In this document: one piece after another, positions 15,718 to 24,591 of the stretch
How the letters are laid out: every line of letters starts with the position of its first letter
Position numbering within the stretch: position 1 is the stretch's first letter
NCBI RefSeq assembly: GCF_001571105.1
Contig: NZ_BCTD01000005.1
Direction: 5' to 3' (one strand)
Source: Azotobacter vinelandii
Lineage (GTDB): Bacteria > Pseudomonadota > Gammaproteobacteria > Pseudomonadales > Pseudomonadaceae
Length of the DNA: 64,000 nucleotides
Made by a program: the position numbers and the translations under genes
Notes under the pieces: model-generated
Told to the model about the DNA's origin: nothing
The model's input: only the letters and a program-made list of their open reading frames with translations
The model's database searches: none

Positions 15718-16959
15718 TCAGTGGCTGGCGTCGGACTTGCGCGCCTTTTCCGAAGCGACCTCGAGCAGACCGTCGGCGCGGAACATGGCTTTGATACCGC
15801 GGATGGCCTGACGGGTACGGTCGAGGTTCTCGATCAGGGCGAAGCGTACGTGATCGTCGCCGTAATCGCCGAAACCCAGTCCCGGCGAGACGCAAACCTT
15901 GGCCTCGGCCAGGAGCTTCTTGGCGAACTCCAGCGAGCCGAGATGGGCATAGGGCTCGGGGATCTTCGCCCAGATATACATGGAGGCCTTGGGTTTCTCC
16001 ACCATCCAGCCGATCTCGTGCAGACCCTTGACCAGCAGGTTGCGCCGCTCGCGGTACTGTTCGGCGATATCGCGCACGCATTGCTGGTCGCCTTCCAGGG
16101 CGGCGATGGCCGCCACCTGCAACGGGGTGAAGGTGCCGTAATCGTGGTAGCTCTTGATCCGCGCCAGGGCGCCGACCAGTTCCTGGTTGCCGACCATGAA
16201 ACCGATACGCCAGCCGGCCATGTTGTAGCTCTTCGACAGGGTGAAGAATTCCACGGCGACCTCCTTGGCGCCCGGTACCTGCATGATCGACGGTGCCTTC
16301 CAGCCGTCGTAGACGATGTCGGCGTAGGCCAGGTCGTGCACCACCAGGATGTCGTACTGCCTGGCGAGGGCCACCACGCGTTCGAAGAAGTCCAGTTCCA
16401 CGCATTGCGCGGTGGGGTTGGAGGGAAAGCCGAGGATCATCATCTTCGGCTTGGGGATCGTCTCGCGGATGGCCCGCTCCAGCTCGGCGAAGAAGTCCAT
16501 GCCGGGTACCAGCGGCACCGAGCGCACCTGGGCGCCGGCGATCACCGCGCCGTAGATGTGGATCGGGTAGCTGGGATTGGGCACCAGCACGCTGTCGCCA
16601 TGGTCGAGGGTGGCCAGCATCAGGTGCGCCAGGCCCTCCTTGGAGCCGATGGTGACGATGGCCTCGCTGTCCGGGTCGATCTCGACGGCGTAGCGGTCCC
16701 TGTACCAGTGCGAAATGGCGCGGCGCAGGCGCGGGATGCCGCGGGAGGTGGAGTAGCCATGGGTGTCCTCGCGGCGGGCGACCTGCACCAGCTTCTCGAC
16801 GATGTGCGCTGGAGGGGCGCCGTCGGGGTTGCCCATGCTGAAGTCGATGATGTCCTCGCCGCGGCGGCGGGCCGCCATCTTCAGTTCGGCGGTGATGTTG
16901 AATACGTAGGGGGGGAGACGATCGATGCGCGCAAAGCGGCGCTTGCCGAGTTCGGCCAT
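15718..16959 (-). CDS. alaC: Alanine-type PLP aminotransferase (AlaC family)
   Basis: This 413-residue fold-type I aminotransferase probably interconverts glutamate plus pyruvate and alanine plus 2-oxoglutarate. The start at 16959 is set by GAGGAAATC before ATG; the open frame continues upstream but without family sequence. Key blocks: IDFSMGNPDGAPP, GSKEGLAHL, NPSYPIHIYG, FPSNPTAQC, VHDLAYADIVYDG, and the PLP-lysine motif TLSKSYNMAGWRIGFMVG. The length fits AlaC/YfdZ. It is a single gene, divergent from the small orphan gene at 17165. Confidence 0.88.
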   Translation of the reverse strand: MAELGKRRFARIDRLPPYVFNITAELKMAARRRGEDIIDFSMGNPDGAPPAHIVEKLVQVARREDTHGYSTSRGIPRLRRAISHWYRDRYAVEIDPDSEAIVTIGSKEGLAHLMLATLDHGDSVLVPNPSYPIHIYGAVIAGAQVRSVPLVPGMDFFAELERAIRETIPKPKMMILGFPSNPTAQCVELDFFERVVALARQYDILVVHDLAYADIVYDGWKAPSIMQVPGAKEVAVEFFTLSKSYNMAGWRIGFMVGNQELVGALARIKSYHDYGTFTPLQVAAIAALEGDQQCVRDIAEQYRERRNLLVKGLHEIGWMVEKPKASMYIWAKIPEPYAHLGSLEFAKKLLAEAKVCVSPGLGFGDYGDDHVRFALIENLDRTRQAIRGIKAMFRADGLLEVASEKARKSDASH

Positions 16960-17164
16960 GATTTCCTCGAAAGACGTAGGCGCCCGGAACCGTCCGAGCG
17001 ACGTTGGCCAGTACGCTGGCCTGCCCGCGCACCATACGTGCGAGGCCCGCCGGGCGGCAAGTCCGACTTTAAGATGAGGCGATGGCGGACGAGAAGGCAA
17101 TCGAGACTGGGTTTCGCCATGGCCGTTTTGGTAGATTCCCCGCATTTTCAACAGGGTGAAATCC

Positions 17165-17464
17165 ATGAAACCAGTCAGCACCAGATCGTCCACGCAGCGC
17201 TCGTCCGGCAGCGAGTTTCTCGAAACCCGCTTCGGCGGCAAGGTGCTCGGCATCACGCTCACCATGAAGCCGGACCGACTGGTGGCCGAGCGGATGATGC
17301 CCGAGGGCGACGAAGTGCAGGTGGCGGTGCTGCAGAATCCTTTCGGGGTGACCCGCGACCTGACCAATCTGCTGAGCGGGGCGAAATCCGGCGACTCGCT
17401 GGTGATCGTCTGCGCCAGCGACAAGATCTATCGGTCGGCGCTGAAATTCCTCGGCCTGGCTTGA
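17165..17464 (+). CDS. Conserved-looking small protein of unknown function
   Basis: The protein has 99 residues. Start ATG at 17165 follows AGGGTGAAATCC; an in-frame GTG at 17156 is possible but less well placed. The first 17 residues are Ser/Thr-rich and basic, probably flexible. The rest looks like a compact mixed alpha/beta domain (GKVLGITLTMKPD, DEVQVAVLQNPFG, SLVIVCASDKIYRSALKFLG). No catalytic motif, Cys pair or membrane segment is visible and I do not recognise the family. Codon use is like its neighbours. It ends 38 bp from the stop of nasT, facing it. Confidence 0.7.
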   Translation: MKPVSTRSSTQRSSGSEFLETRFGGKVLGITLTMKPDRLVAERMMPEGDEVQVAVLQNPFGVTRDLTNLLSGAKSGDSLVIVCASDKIYRSALKFLGLA

Positions 17465-17502
17465 GGGCGGACGGCGGCAGGAGCGACCCTGACCGCCTTC
17501 CT

Positions 17503-18081
17503 TCAGCTTCCCAACATGTCGTGCATGGCGATGACCTGCTCGGCGACCTGGATCAGCTTCTGCTGGCGGCTCATGGCCTGGCGGCGCATCAGGGTATAGG
17601 CCTCCTCCTCGCTGCAGTTCTTCATTTTCATCAGCAGGCCCTTGGCCAGTTCGACGCGCTTACGCTCGGCCAACTGCGCCTCGCGGGCCTGCAACTGGGC
17701 GCGCAGGGCCTGGTCGCTCTCGAAGCGGGCCATGGCCACGTCGAGGATCGGCTGCAGGCGCTGCGCCTGGATGCCCTCGACGATATAGGCGCTGACCCCG
17801 GCCTGGATCGCCTGGCGCATCACCTGCGGGTCGTGCTCGTCGGTGAACATCACGATCGGGCGTGGTCGGTCGCGACTGACCAGTACCACCTGCTCCATCA
17901 CGTCGCGGCCGGGAGATTCGGTGTCGATGAGGATCACATCGGGGCGCACGGCCTCGACCCGCACCGGCAGATCGATGGTCAGGCCGGACTCGTCGACGAC
18001 TTCGAAGCCGGCCTCGACCAGGGCGCTTTTCAGGCGGCCGACCTTTTTCGGCGTGTCGTTGATCAGGAGGATGCGCAGCAT
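17503..18081 (-). CDS. nasT: Nitrate-responsive antitermination regulator NasT, ANTAR family
   Basis: This 192-residue regulator has an N-terminal receiver-like domain (MLRILLINDTPKKVGRLKSAL, VILIDTESPGRD) and a C-terminal ANTAR RNA-binding domain (KRVELAKGLLMKMKNCSEEEAYTLMRRQAMSRQQKL). In this family NasT binds paired hexaloop hairpins in leader RNA and blocks termination when nitrate or nitrite frees it from NasS. Two leaders of that design are at 7850-7940 and 11201-11281. Its start overlaps the end of nasS by 19 bp, so the two are translationally coupled. Confidence 0.95.
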   Translation of the reverse strand: MLRILLINDTPKKVGRLKSALVEAGFEVVDESGLTIDLPVRVEAVRPDVILIDTESPGRDVMEQVVLVSRDRPRPIVMFTDEHDPQVMRQAIQAGVSAYIVEGIQAQRLQPILDVAMARFESDQALRAQLQAREAQLAERKRVELAKGLLMKMKNCSEEEAYTLMRRQAMSRQQKLIQVAEQVIAMHDMLGS

Positions 18082-19313
18082 GGGGATGGTCCTTGGTCAT
18101 CGGCCGAGGAGGGCAGCTCGCTCAGGGCGTGGAGGTCGAAGCTCCGGGCATAGGCCGCGGGGTCGGAGCCGTCCCAGCGCCTGCCGTCCAGCAGGGTGGC
18201 GCTGCGCATGGCCGTGGCGGGCTGCGCCATGCCGAGAGCGCCGGCGGCATCGCGATACAGTTCGAGCTGCTGCACCCGAGTGGCGATGGCCAGGTAATCC
18301 GGGTCTTCGCGCAGCAGTCCCCAACGGCGGAACTGGGTCATGAACCAGAGACCGTCGGAGAGATAGGGCAGGTTGACCTCGCCGTCGCCATGAAAGCGCA
18401 GGGCATGGCTGTCGCGCCAGGCATGGCCGTTGCCGTCCTCGTAGTCGCCGAGAAAGCGCGGTTCGATCACCTGGCGCGGTGCGGCCACGTATTCGTCGGC
18501 GCTGATCAGTTGCGCGGTGCCGGCCTTGTTCTCTTCGCTGGCGTCGATGAAGCGGCTCGCTTCCAGCACGGCCATGATCAGGGCGCGGGCGGTATTGGGG
18601 TACTGCTCGGCGAAGGCACGGGTGCAGCCGAGGACTTTCTCTGGGTGGTCCGGCCAGATCGACTGGCTGGTAGCGATGGTGAAACCCATGCCCTGGTCGA
18701 TGGCGTGGGCGCCCCAGGGCTCTCCGGCGCAGAAACCGTCGATGCGGCCGGCGCGCAAGTGCTCGACCATCTGCGGCGGCGGCACCACCAGGGTGTTCAC
18801 GTCCGCGAGGGGGTGGATGCCCAGGCTGGCGAGCCAGTAGTAGAGCCAGAGGGCATGGGTGCCGGTCGGAAAGGTCTGGGCCAGGGTGAGCTTCGCGCTG
18901 CTCTGGCGCACATGCCGGACCAGTGTCTCGCCACTGCACACCCCGGCTTGCCGGAGCGGGGTCGACAGGTTGATGCTCTGGCCGTTCTGGTTGAGGCCCA
19001 TCAGCACCGCCATGTCGGTCGCCGGTGCGCCGCCGATGCCGAGCTGCATGCTGTAGATCAGTCCGTACAGTCCCTGGGCGGCATCCAGTTCGCCGCTGAG
19101 CAACTTGTCGCGCAGGCCCGACCAGGATACCTGGCGCTTGAGATTGAGGGTCAGCCCATAGGGTTCGGCGAAACCCTGGGTCGCGGCGACGATCAGCGAG
19201 GCGGAGTCGGTGAGCGGCATGAAGCCCAGGTTGATCGAGCTCTTCTCGGGGGCATCACTGCCCGCGACCCAGGCCCGGGCATCCGCTCTGGAAGTTGCGT
19301 GGTGGTCTGTCAT
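18063..19313 (-). CDS. nasS: Nitrate/nitrite-sensing protein NasS (NrtA-like)
   Basis: This 416-residue cytoplasmic protein has the fold of periplasmic nitrate-binding proteins (INLGFMPLTDSASLIVAATQGF, LSGELDAAQGLYGLIYSMQLG, GRIDGFCAGEPWGAHAIDQG) but no signal peptide, as expected of NasS. It holds NasT inactive until nitrate or nitrite binds. The start at 19313 (MTDHHATSR) is chosen; the frame opens 24 codons earlier at 19385, but that extension lacks family sequence. It overlaps nasT and lies downstream of acnB on the same strand, separated by a terminator. Confidence 0.93.
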   Translation of the reverse strand: MTDHHATSRADARAWVAGSDAPEKSSINLGFMPLTDSASLIVAATQGFAEPYGLTLNLKRQVSWSGLRDKLLSGELDAAQGLYGLIYSMQLGIGGAPATDMAVLMGLNQNGQSINLSTPLRQAGVCSGETLVRHVRQSSAKLTLAQTFPTGTHALWLYYWLASLGIHPLADVNTLVVPPPQMVEHLRAGRIDGFCAGEPWGAHAIDQGMGFTIATSQSIWPDHPEKVLGCTRAFAEQYPNTARALIMAVLEASRFIDASEENKAGTAQLISADEYVAAPRQVIEPRFLGDYEDGNGHAWRDSHALRFHGDGEVNLPYLSDGLWFMTQFRRWGLLREDPDYLAIATRVQQLELYRDAAGALGMAQPATAMRSATLLDGRRWDGSDPAAYARSFDLHALSELPSSADDQGPSPCCASS

Positions 19314-19504
19314 GGTGTTTTCCGGCGCTGGACGAAAAGGCGTCGCCTCGACAACTGCCTGGGGCAGGGCCGAAAACGACGCCATTGTCGATGAATGGGG
19401 CCCCGCCGTTGGGACCGCCGATGTTGCTGGACTCGAGGCAACCGATGCGCCAGGAGCCGGGACATATCGGTCTTTCGGCTTGCCGTCACTCTAGCGCAGG
19501 AGCG

Positions 19505-19542
19505 CAGAAAAGAAGAAGCCCCGCACGGGGCGGGGCTTCTTC
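19505..19542 (-). terminator. Intrinsic terminator of acnB
   Basis: A 13-bp stem GAAGAAGCCCCGC/GCGGGGCTTCTTC followed on the minus strand by a T-rich run lies 18 bases after the acnB stop. It isolates nasST from acnB. Confidence 0.9.
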
Positions 19543-19560
19543 GTTCAGCGCGCGAGACGC

Positions 19561-22170
19561 TTAGACCTGGAGGACCGGGAGTTCGGCCTTGGCGGCCGCT
19601 TCCTTGTACTCGGCGATCTGGTCGAAGGACAGGTAGCGATAGATATCGGCAGCCATGGTGTCGATGTTCTTCGCGTATTCCATGTATTCCTCGACGGTCG
19701 GCAGCTTGCCGAGGATCGAGGCGACCGACGCCAGTTCGGCGGAGGCCAGGAACACGTTGGTCGCATCGCCCAGACGGTTCGGGAAGTTACGGGTCGAGGT
19801 GGAGACCACAGTCGAACCGGTCTGCACGCGGGCCTGGTTACCCATGCACAGCGAGCAGCCCGGCATTTCCATGCGCGCACCGGCCTTGCCGTAGATGCCG
19901 TAGTAGCCTTCCTCGGTCAGCTGGTGGGCGTCCATCTTGGTCGGCGGAGCCAGCCACAGACGGGTCGGGATGCCGCCCTTGACCTTGTCGAGCAGCTTGC
20001 CGGCGGCGCGGAAGTGACCGATGTTGGTCATGCAGGAACCGATGAACACTTCGTCGATCTTCTGGCCGGCGACGCTGGACAGCAGACGGGCGTCGTCCGG
20101 ATCGTTCGGCGCGCAGAGGACCGGTTCCTTGACGTCGGCCAGATCGATCTCGATCACGGCGGCGTATTCGGCGTCCTTGTCGGCTTCCAGCAGTTGCGGC
20201 TTGGCCAGCCAGGCTTCCATCGCCTGGGCACGACGCTCCAGGGTGCGCGGATCGCCATAGCCTTCGCCGATCATCCAGCGCAGCATGGTGATGTTGGACT
20301 TCAGGTACTCGGCAATGGCCTTTTCCGGCAGCTTGATGGTGCAGCCGGCAGCCGAACGCTCGGCGGAGGCGTCGGACAGCTCGAACGCCTGCTCGACGGT
20401 CAGGTCGTTCAGACCTTCGATCTCGAGGATGCGGCCGGAGAAGATATTCTTCTTGCCCTTCTTCTCGACGGTCAGCAGGCCGGCCTGGATGGCGTAGTAG
20501 GGGATGGCATGCACCAGGTCACGCAGGGTGATACCGGGCTGCAGCTTGCCCTTGAAACGCACCAGCACGGATTCCGGCATGTCCAGCGGCATCACGCCGG
20601 TGGCGGCGGCGAAGGCGACCAGGCCGGAACCGGCCGGGAAGGAGATGCCGATCGGGAAGCGGGTGTGCGAGTCGCCACCGGTACCCACGGTGTCCGGCAG
20701 CAGCATGCGGTTCAGCCAGCTGTGGATGATGCCGTCGCCAGGACGCAGGGACACGCCGCTGCGGTTCATGATGAAGTCTGGCAGGGTGTGGTGGGTCTTG
20801 ACGTCGATGGGCTTCGGATAGGCGGCGGTGTGGCAGAAGGACTGCATCACCAGGTCGGCGGAGAAGCCCAGGCAGGCCAGGTCCTTCAGCTCGTCGCGGG
20901 TCATCGGGCCGGTGGTGTCCTGGGAGCCGACGGTGGTCATCTTCGGTTCGCAGTAGGTGCCCGGACGGACGCCCTTGCCTTCCGGCAGGCCGCAGGCGCG
21001 ACCGACCATCTTCTGGGCCAGGCTGTAGCCCTTGCCGCTGTCGGCCGGCGCTTCCGGCTTCTTGAACAGGGTGGAGGGAGCCAGGCCCAGCTCGGCGCGG
21101 GCCTTCTCGGTCAGGCCGCGGCCGATGATCAGCGGGATGCGGCCGCCGGCGCGGACTTCGTCGAGCAGCACGTCGGTCTTCAGCGCGAAGGTGGTGACCA
21201 GCTCGTCGCTGCCGTTGCGGCGCACTTCGCCCTTGACCGGGTAGACGTCGATCACGTCGCCCATGGCCAGGTTGGTGCAGTCGAATTCGATCGGCAGGGC
21301 GCCGGCGTCTTCCATGGTGTTGTAGAAGATCGGGGCGATCTTGGTGCCGAAGCAGAAACCACCAGCGCGCTTGTTCGGCACGTAGGGGATGTCGTCGCCG
21401 AAGAACCACAGCACCGAGTTGGTGGCGGACTTGCGGGAGGAGCCGGTACCGACCACGTCACCGACGTAGGCAACCGGGAAGCCCTTGGCCTTGACCGCTT
21501 CGATCTGCTTCAGCGGACCGACGGAGCCCGGCTGGATCGGCTCGATGCCGTCGCGGGCCATCTTCAGCATGGCCAGGGCGTGCAGCGGGATGTCGGGGCG
21601 CGACCAGGCGTCCGGAGCCGGGGACAGGTCGTCGGTGTTGGTTTCGCCCGGGACCTTGAACACGGTCAGGGTGACTTTTTCCGGAACGGCGGGCTTGGCG
21701 GTGAACCACTCGCCGTCGGCCCAGGACTGCAGCACGGCCTTGGCGGCGGCATTGCCCTTCTTGGCGCGCTCGGAGACGTCATGGAAGGCGTCGAACATCA
21801 GCAGGGTGTGCTTGAGCTGTTCGGCGGCGGCGTTGGCCAGCTCGGCGCTGTCCAGCAGTTCGACCAGGGTGGCGATGTTGTAGCCGCCTTGCATGGTGCC
21901 CAGCAGCTCGATGGCGCGGGTCTTGCCGATCAGCGGGGAAGCGGCTTCGCCCTTGGCGATGGCGGAGAGGAAACCGGCCTTGACGTAGGCTGCCTCGTCC
22001 ACGCCCGGCGGAACACGGTTGGTGATCAGGTCAAGCAGGAATTCTTCTTCGCCGGCCGGCGGATTCTTCAGCAATTCGACCAGAGCAGCGGTCTGTTCGG
22101 CATTCAGCGGCTGGGGCACGACACCCAGGGCGGCACGCTCAGCTACGTGTTTGCGGTAGGCTTCAAGCAC
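19561..22170 (-). CDS. acnB: Aconitate hydratase B
   Basis: This 869-residue TCA-cycle enzyme isomerises citrate and isocitrate through a [4Fe-4S] cluster. Start GTG at 22170 (VLEAYRKHVAERAALGV, as AcnB proteins begin) has GAGGGTAAA just upstream; the 33 further in-frame codons are not family-like. Visible blocks: the HEAT-like N-terminal domain, the swivel domain around AYVGDVVGTGSSRKS, and the cluster/active-site segments FIGSCMTNIGHFRAAG and MPGCSLCMGNQARV containing the three cluster Cys. The length is normal for AcnB. Monocistronic, with its own terminator. Confidence 0.96.
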   Translation of the reverse strand: MLEAYRKHVAERAALGVVPQPLNAEQTAALVELLKNPPAGEEEFLLDLITNRVPPGVDEAAYVKAGFLSAIAKGEAASPLIGKTRAIELLGTMQGGYNIATLVELLDSAELANAAAEQLKHTLLMFDAFHDVSERAKKGNAAAKAVLQSWADGEWFTAKPAVPEKVTLTVFKVPGETNTDDLSPAPDAWSRPDIPLHALAMLKMARDGIEPIQPGSVGPLKQIEAVKAKGFPVAYVGDVVGTGSSRKSATNSVLWFFGDDIPYVPNKRAGGFCFGTKIAPIFYNTMEDAGALPIEFDCTNLAMGDVIDVYPVKGEVRRNGSDELVTTFALKTDVLLDEVRAGGRIPLIIGRGLTEKARAELGLAPSTLFKKPEAPADSGKGYSLAQKMVGRACGLPEGKGVRPGTYCEPKMTTVGSQDTTGPMTRDELKDLACLGFSADLVMQSFCHTAAYPKPIDVKTHHTLPDFIMNRSGVSLRPGDGIIHSWLNRMLLPDTVGTGGDSHTRFPIGISFPAGSGLVAFAAATGVMPLDMPESVLVRFKGKLQPGITLRDLVHAIPYYAIQAGLLTVEKKGKKNIFSGRILEIEGLNDLTVEQAFELSDASAERSAAGCTIKLPEKAIAEYLKSNITMLRWMIGEGYGDPRTLERRAQAMEAWLAKPQLLEADKDAEYAAVIEIDLADVKEPVLCAPNDPDDARLLSSVAGQKIDEVFIGSCMTNIGHFRAAGKLLDKVKGGIPTRLWLAPPTKMDAHQLTEEGYYGIYGKAGARMEMPGCSLCMGNQARVQTGSTVVSTSTRNFPNRLGDATNVFLASAELASVASILGKLPTVEEYMEYAKNIDTMAADIYRYLSFDQIAEYKEAAAKAELPVLQV

Positions 22171-22290
22171 AGTTTTACCCTCATCAGTGGTCCCGGGAGC
22201 TTCCGGAACACTTATCCCGGGAATCTCCGCACGCAAGCGCCTTAGCCACTTTATGGGCGGCACGGCCAAGGTTGCGGTGATCCCCCTCCA

Positions 22291-22404
22291 GAAGCTGTTT
22301 TCAAAGTTTTACGCCGAGGGAGGGGAGGCACCCGGCACCCTGTGGCGGGATGCCTGCGCCGTTCCTCGGGTCAACTGTGCTCGTGACGCTTTGAAAACAG
22401 CTTC
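22291..22404. repeat. 16-bp perfect inverted repeat in the acnB upstream region
   Basis: GAAGCTGTTTTCAAAG at 22291-22306 is exactly complementary to CTTTGAAAACAGCTTC at 22389-22404, across 82 bases. It lies 120-235 bp before the acnB start, in the 381-bp acnB to DUF1289 gap. No coding sequence is seen inside. It could be a paired protein-binding site, a long-loop hairpin or the ends of a small dead element. Confidence 0.8.
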
Positions 22405-22486
22405 GACTGGACAGTGGTGCCAAAAAGGCGTTGGCAGTTTACTGGAAAGCGATGGCCGAGTTAAAGCTGCCAGAGGCTTCAAGCGG

Positions 22487-22515
22487 GTGACCGGGCCTAG
22501 ACAAAGGGCTAAGAT
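22487..22515 (+). promoter_or_regulatory. Probable sigma-70 promoter of the DUF1289 gene
   Basis: GTGACC at 22487-22492 and TAAGAT at 22510-22515 are 17 bp apart, and a GC-rich discriminator follows. The gene starts 37 bases downstream. Confidence 0.4.
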
Positions 22516-22551
22516 ACCCCCGTTTTCCGCTTTCACCGGCCTCTCTCACCC

Positions 22552-23028
22552 ATGTCTCATCAGCGCATCAAGACGCCCTGTATCGGTCGCTGCTCGACGG
22601 TCTATGGCGATCTGGTCTGCCGGGGCTGCAAGCGCTTCCACTACGAGGTGGTGAACTGGAACCAGTACGCCGAGGTGGAGAAGCGCGCCGTCTGGGGGCG
22701 CCTGGAGGCCTTGCTGGTGCAGGTGGTGCAGGCCAAGCTGGAGGTGTTCGACGCGCAGCGTCTGCGCGATCAACTGGAACAGCGGCAGATCCGCTTCCTG
22801 GCCGAACAGTCGGTGTATTGCAGGGCCTACCAATTGATCGCCCGCGGCGCTCGGGCGATCAACCAGCTCGAGGCTTATGGCATCGCTCTGTTGCCGGAAT
22901 TCCGCGATTGGGAGCTGCCGGCTCTGCGCGATGCCATCGACCGCGAGTTCTTCCTGCTTTCCGAGGCTCATTACGAGCGCTACATCGCGCCGCGTTTTCT
23001 GCGCGGGGAGCTGCAGATGCGTGTTTGA
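22552..23028 (+). CDS. DUF1289-family Cys-rich protein
   Basis: The protein has 158 residues. The N-terminal segment KTPCIGRCSTVYGDLVCRGCKRFHYEVVNW holds four Cys in the C-x3-C-x8-C-x2-C arrangement typical of DUF1289 and probably binds a metal ion. The remaining 120 residues are predicted helical and lack recognisable catalytic motifs; many DUF1289 proteins are much shorter, so this is the long pseudomonad form. It is followed 76 bp later by miaE in the same direction, and an independent TATAAT stands in that gap. Confidence 0.85.
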   Translation: MSHQRIKTPCIGRCSTVYGDLVCRGCKRFHYEVVNWNQYAEVEKRAVWGRLEALLVQVVQAKLEVFDAQRLRDQLEQRQIRFLAEQSVYCRAYQLIARGARAINQLEAYGIALLPEFRDWELPALRDAIDREFFLLSEAHYERYIAPRFLRGELQMRV

Positions 23029-23068
23029 GAACGGATGCGGCCGGCTCCTCCGTCCTGGGCGGGAGCCG

Positions 23069-23074
23069 TATAAT
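23069..23074 (+). promoter_or_regulatory. Candidate -10 box for miaE
   Basis: A perfect TATAAT stands 31 bases before the miaE start. No convincing -35 hexamer is present at 16-18 bp, so it would depend on an activator or an unusual -35. Confidence 0.35.
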
Positions 23075-23104
23075 GCCTAGCCCTCCAAGTCCAGTCAGAT
23101 TGCC

Positions 23105-23707
23105 ATGTCCCTGCTTCCCGAAATCGAAAGTTTCCTGCTCTGCCCGACACCCCGGGCCTGGATCGAGCAGGCGTTACAGCATCCCGAGATCCTGTTGATC
23201 GATCACGCCAACTGCGAGAAGAAGGCGGCTGGCACGGCATTGACCCTGTTGTTCCGGCATGTCGACAAGGAGGACCTGCAGTATAAGTTGTCGCGCCTGG
23301 CGCGCGAAGAGCTGCGCCATTTCGAGCAGGTGGCCGAACTGATGAAAAAGCGTGGCGTCGTCTACCGGCCGCTCAGTGCTTCGCTCTACGCCCAGCGCCT
23401 GCACGCGCATATCCGCAAGAGCGAGCCGGGTCGGCTGATCGATACCTTGATCGTCGGCGCCTACATCGAGGCTCGCTCCTGCGAGCGTTTCCATCGTCTG
23501 GCGCCATTCCTCGACGAGGAACTGGGGCGCTTCTACGTCTCGCTGCTCGCCTCGGAGGCGCGGCACTATCAGGACTATCTGGGCATGGCCCGCCAGTATG
23601 CCGGCGAGCCGATCGACGAGCGCGTGGCCTTCTTCGCCGAGATCGAGCGCCAGGCGATCCTTGTCCCGGATACGGAGTTCCGTTTCCATAGCGGTGCGTC
23701 GGCCTGA
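23105..23707 (+). CDS. miaE: tRNA 2-methylthio-N6-isopentenyl-adenosine hydroxylase
   Basis: This 200-residue ferritin-like diiron monooxygenase hydroxylates the isopentenyl group of ms2i6A37 in tRNA. The diiron ligands are visible: Glu in DHANCEKKA, the EELRHFE Glu-x-x-His pair, then Glu in AYIEARSCERF and the SEARHYQDY pair. The length agrees with MiaE. It is plus strand, after the DUF1289 gene. Confidence 0.92.
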   Translation: MSLLPEIESFLLCPTPRAWIEQALQHPEILLIDHANCEKKAAGTALTLLFRHVDKEDLQYKLSRLAREELRHFEQVAELMKKRGVVYRPLSASLYAQRLHAHIRKSEPGRLIDTLIVGAYIEARSCERFHRLAPFLDEELGRFYVSLLASEARHYQDYLGMARQYAGEPIDERVAFFAEIERQAILVPDTEFRFHSGASA

Positions 23708-23860
23708 CCGCCGTTCTTCCCGGATTGGCTTCGGGCGTCACGGGGCGAACGAGAAGCGCATGCCGCCGTGGCTTCCTCGTTCCGTGCGTCCGGTGCGAGA
23801 TGCATGAGGTGCACTCGATGAGGCGCGGACAGGCTCGGGCGGCGGGGCGGGCTTTGGCCC

Positions 23861-24586
23861 TCAGTCGATGGGAAAGGGTGTCAGGTGATAGCCGCCTCCA
23901 TCGACTTGCAGTACCCAGCCCTGCCGGTTCCAGTCGCCCAGGACTATGCGCCGGGCCTGACGGCCGTCGACCTGCAGTTCGTGCACGGCGGGGCGGTGGG
24001 TATGGCCATGGATCAGGGTCAGCACGCCGTGGGCGGCCATGATCCGCGGCACTTCTTCAGGAGTGACATCGACGATTTCGGTGGCCTTCCGACGGACCTG
24101 CATGCGGCTGGCATCGCGCCATTTGCGCGCCAGTTGTCGGCGCTTGGAGAGGGGCAGGTGGCGCAGGAGCCATACCGACACCGGGTTGCGCAGGCGTCGG
24201 CGAAAGCGCATGTAGGCGATGTCGCGGGTGCACAGGGTATCGCCATGCATCAGCAGCACGGGAGCGCCGTTCAGGCTGATGCGGCTGGGGTCGCGCAGAA
24301 GGGTGCAACCAGCCTGGCGGCAGAACGAGCGGCCGACGAGGAAGTCGCGGTTGCCGTGCATCAGGAAGACCCGCGTGCCCCGTTCCGTCACTTCGCGAAG
24401 GGCTGTGGCGATGTCGCGCTGGAAGGATGTCATGGCGTCGTCACCGATCCAGGCCTCGAAGAAATCGCCGAGGATGTACAGGGCTTCGGCCTGGCTGGCA
24501 CGTTCCTTCAGGAAGCGTAGAAACGCCCGGGCTATGTCCGGGCGCTCCTCGTCGAGATGCAGATCCGAGATCAGCAGTGTGGTCAT
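23861..24586 (-). CDS. lpxH: UDP-2,3-diacylglucosamine diphosphatase
   Basis: This 241-residue metallophosphoesterase cleaves UDP-2,3-diacylglucosamine to lipid X in lipid A synthesis on the inner face of the membrane. Metal motifs appear in order: ISDLHLDEERPD (D-x-H), YILGDFFEAWIGDD (GD), MHGNRDFLVG (GNRD), LMHGDTLC and LIHGHTHRPAV. It begins 5 bp after the ppiB stop, so the two are an operon, as in related bacteria. Confidence 0.95.
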   Translation of the reverse strand: MTTLLISDLHLDEERPDIARAFLRFLKERASQAEALYILGDFFEAWIGDDAMTSFQRDIATALREVTERGTRVFLMHGNRDFLVGRSFCRQAGCTLLRDPSRISLNGAPVLLMHGDTLCTRDIAYMRFRRRLRNPVSVWLLRHLPLSKRRQLARKWRDASRMQVRRKATEIVDVTPEEVPRIMAAHGVLTLIHGHTHRPAVHELQVDGRQARRIVLGDWNRQGWVLQVDGGGYHLTPFPID

Positions 24587-24591
24587 CGGGA

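Noticed and set aside
19924..22245. 773-codon plus-strand frame opposite acnB
   Set aside because: Shadow of acnB with biased composition and no recognisable domain.
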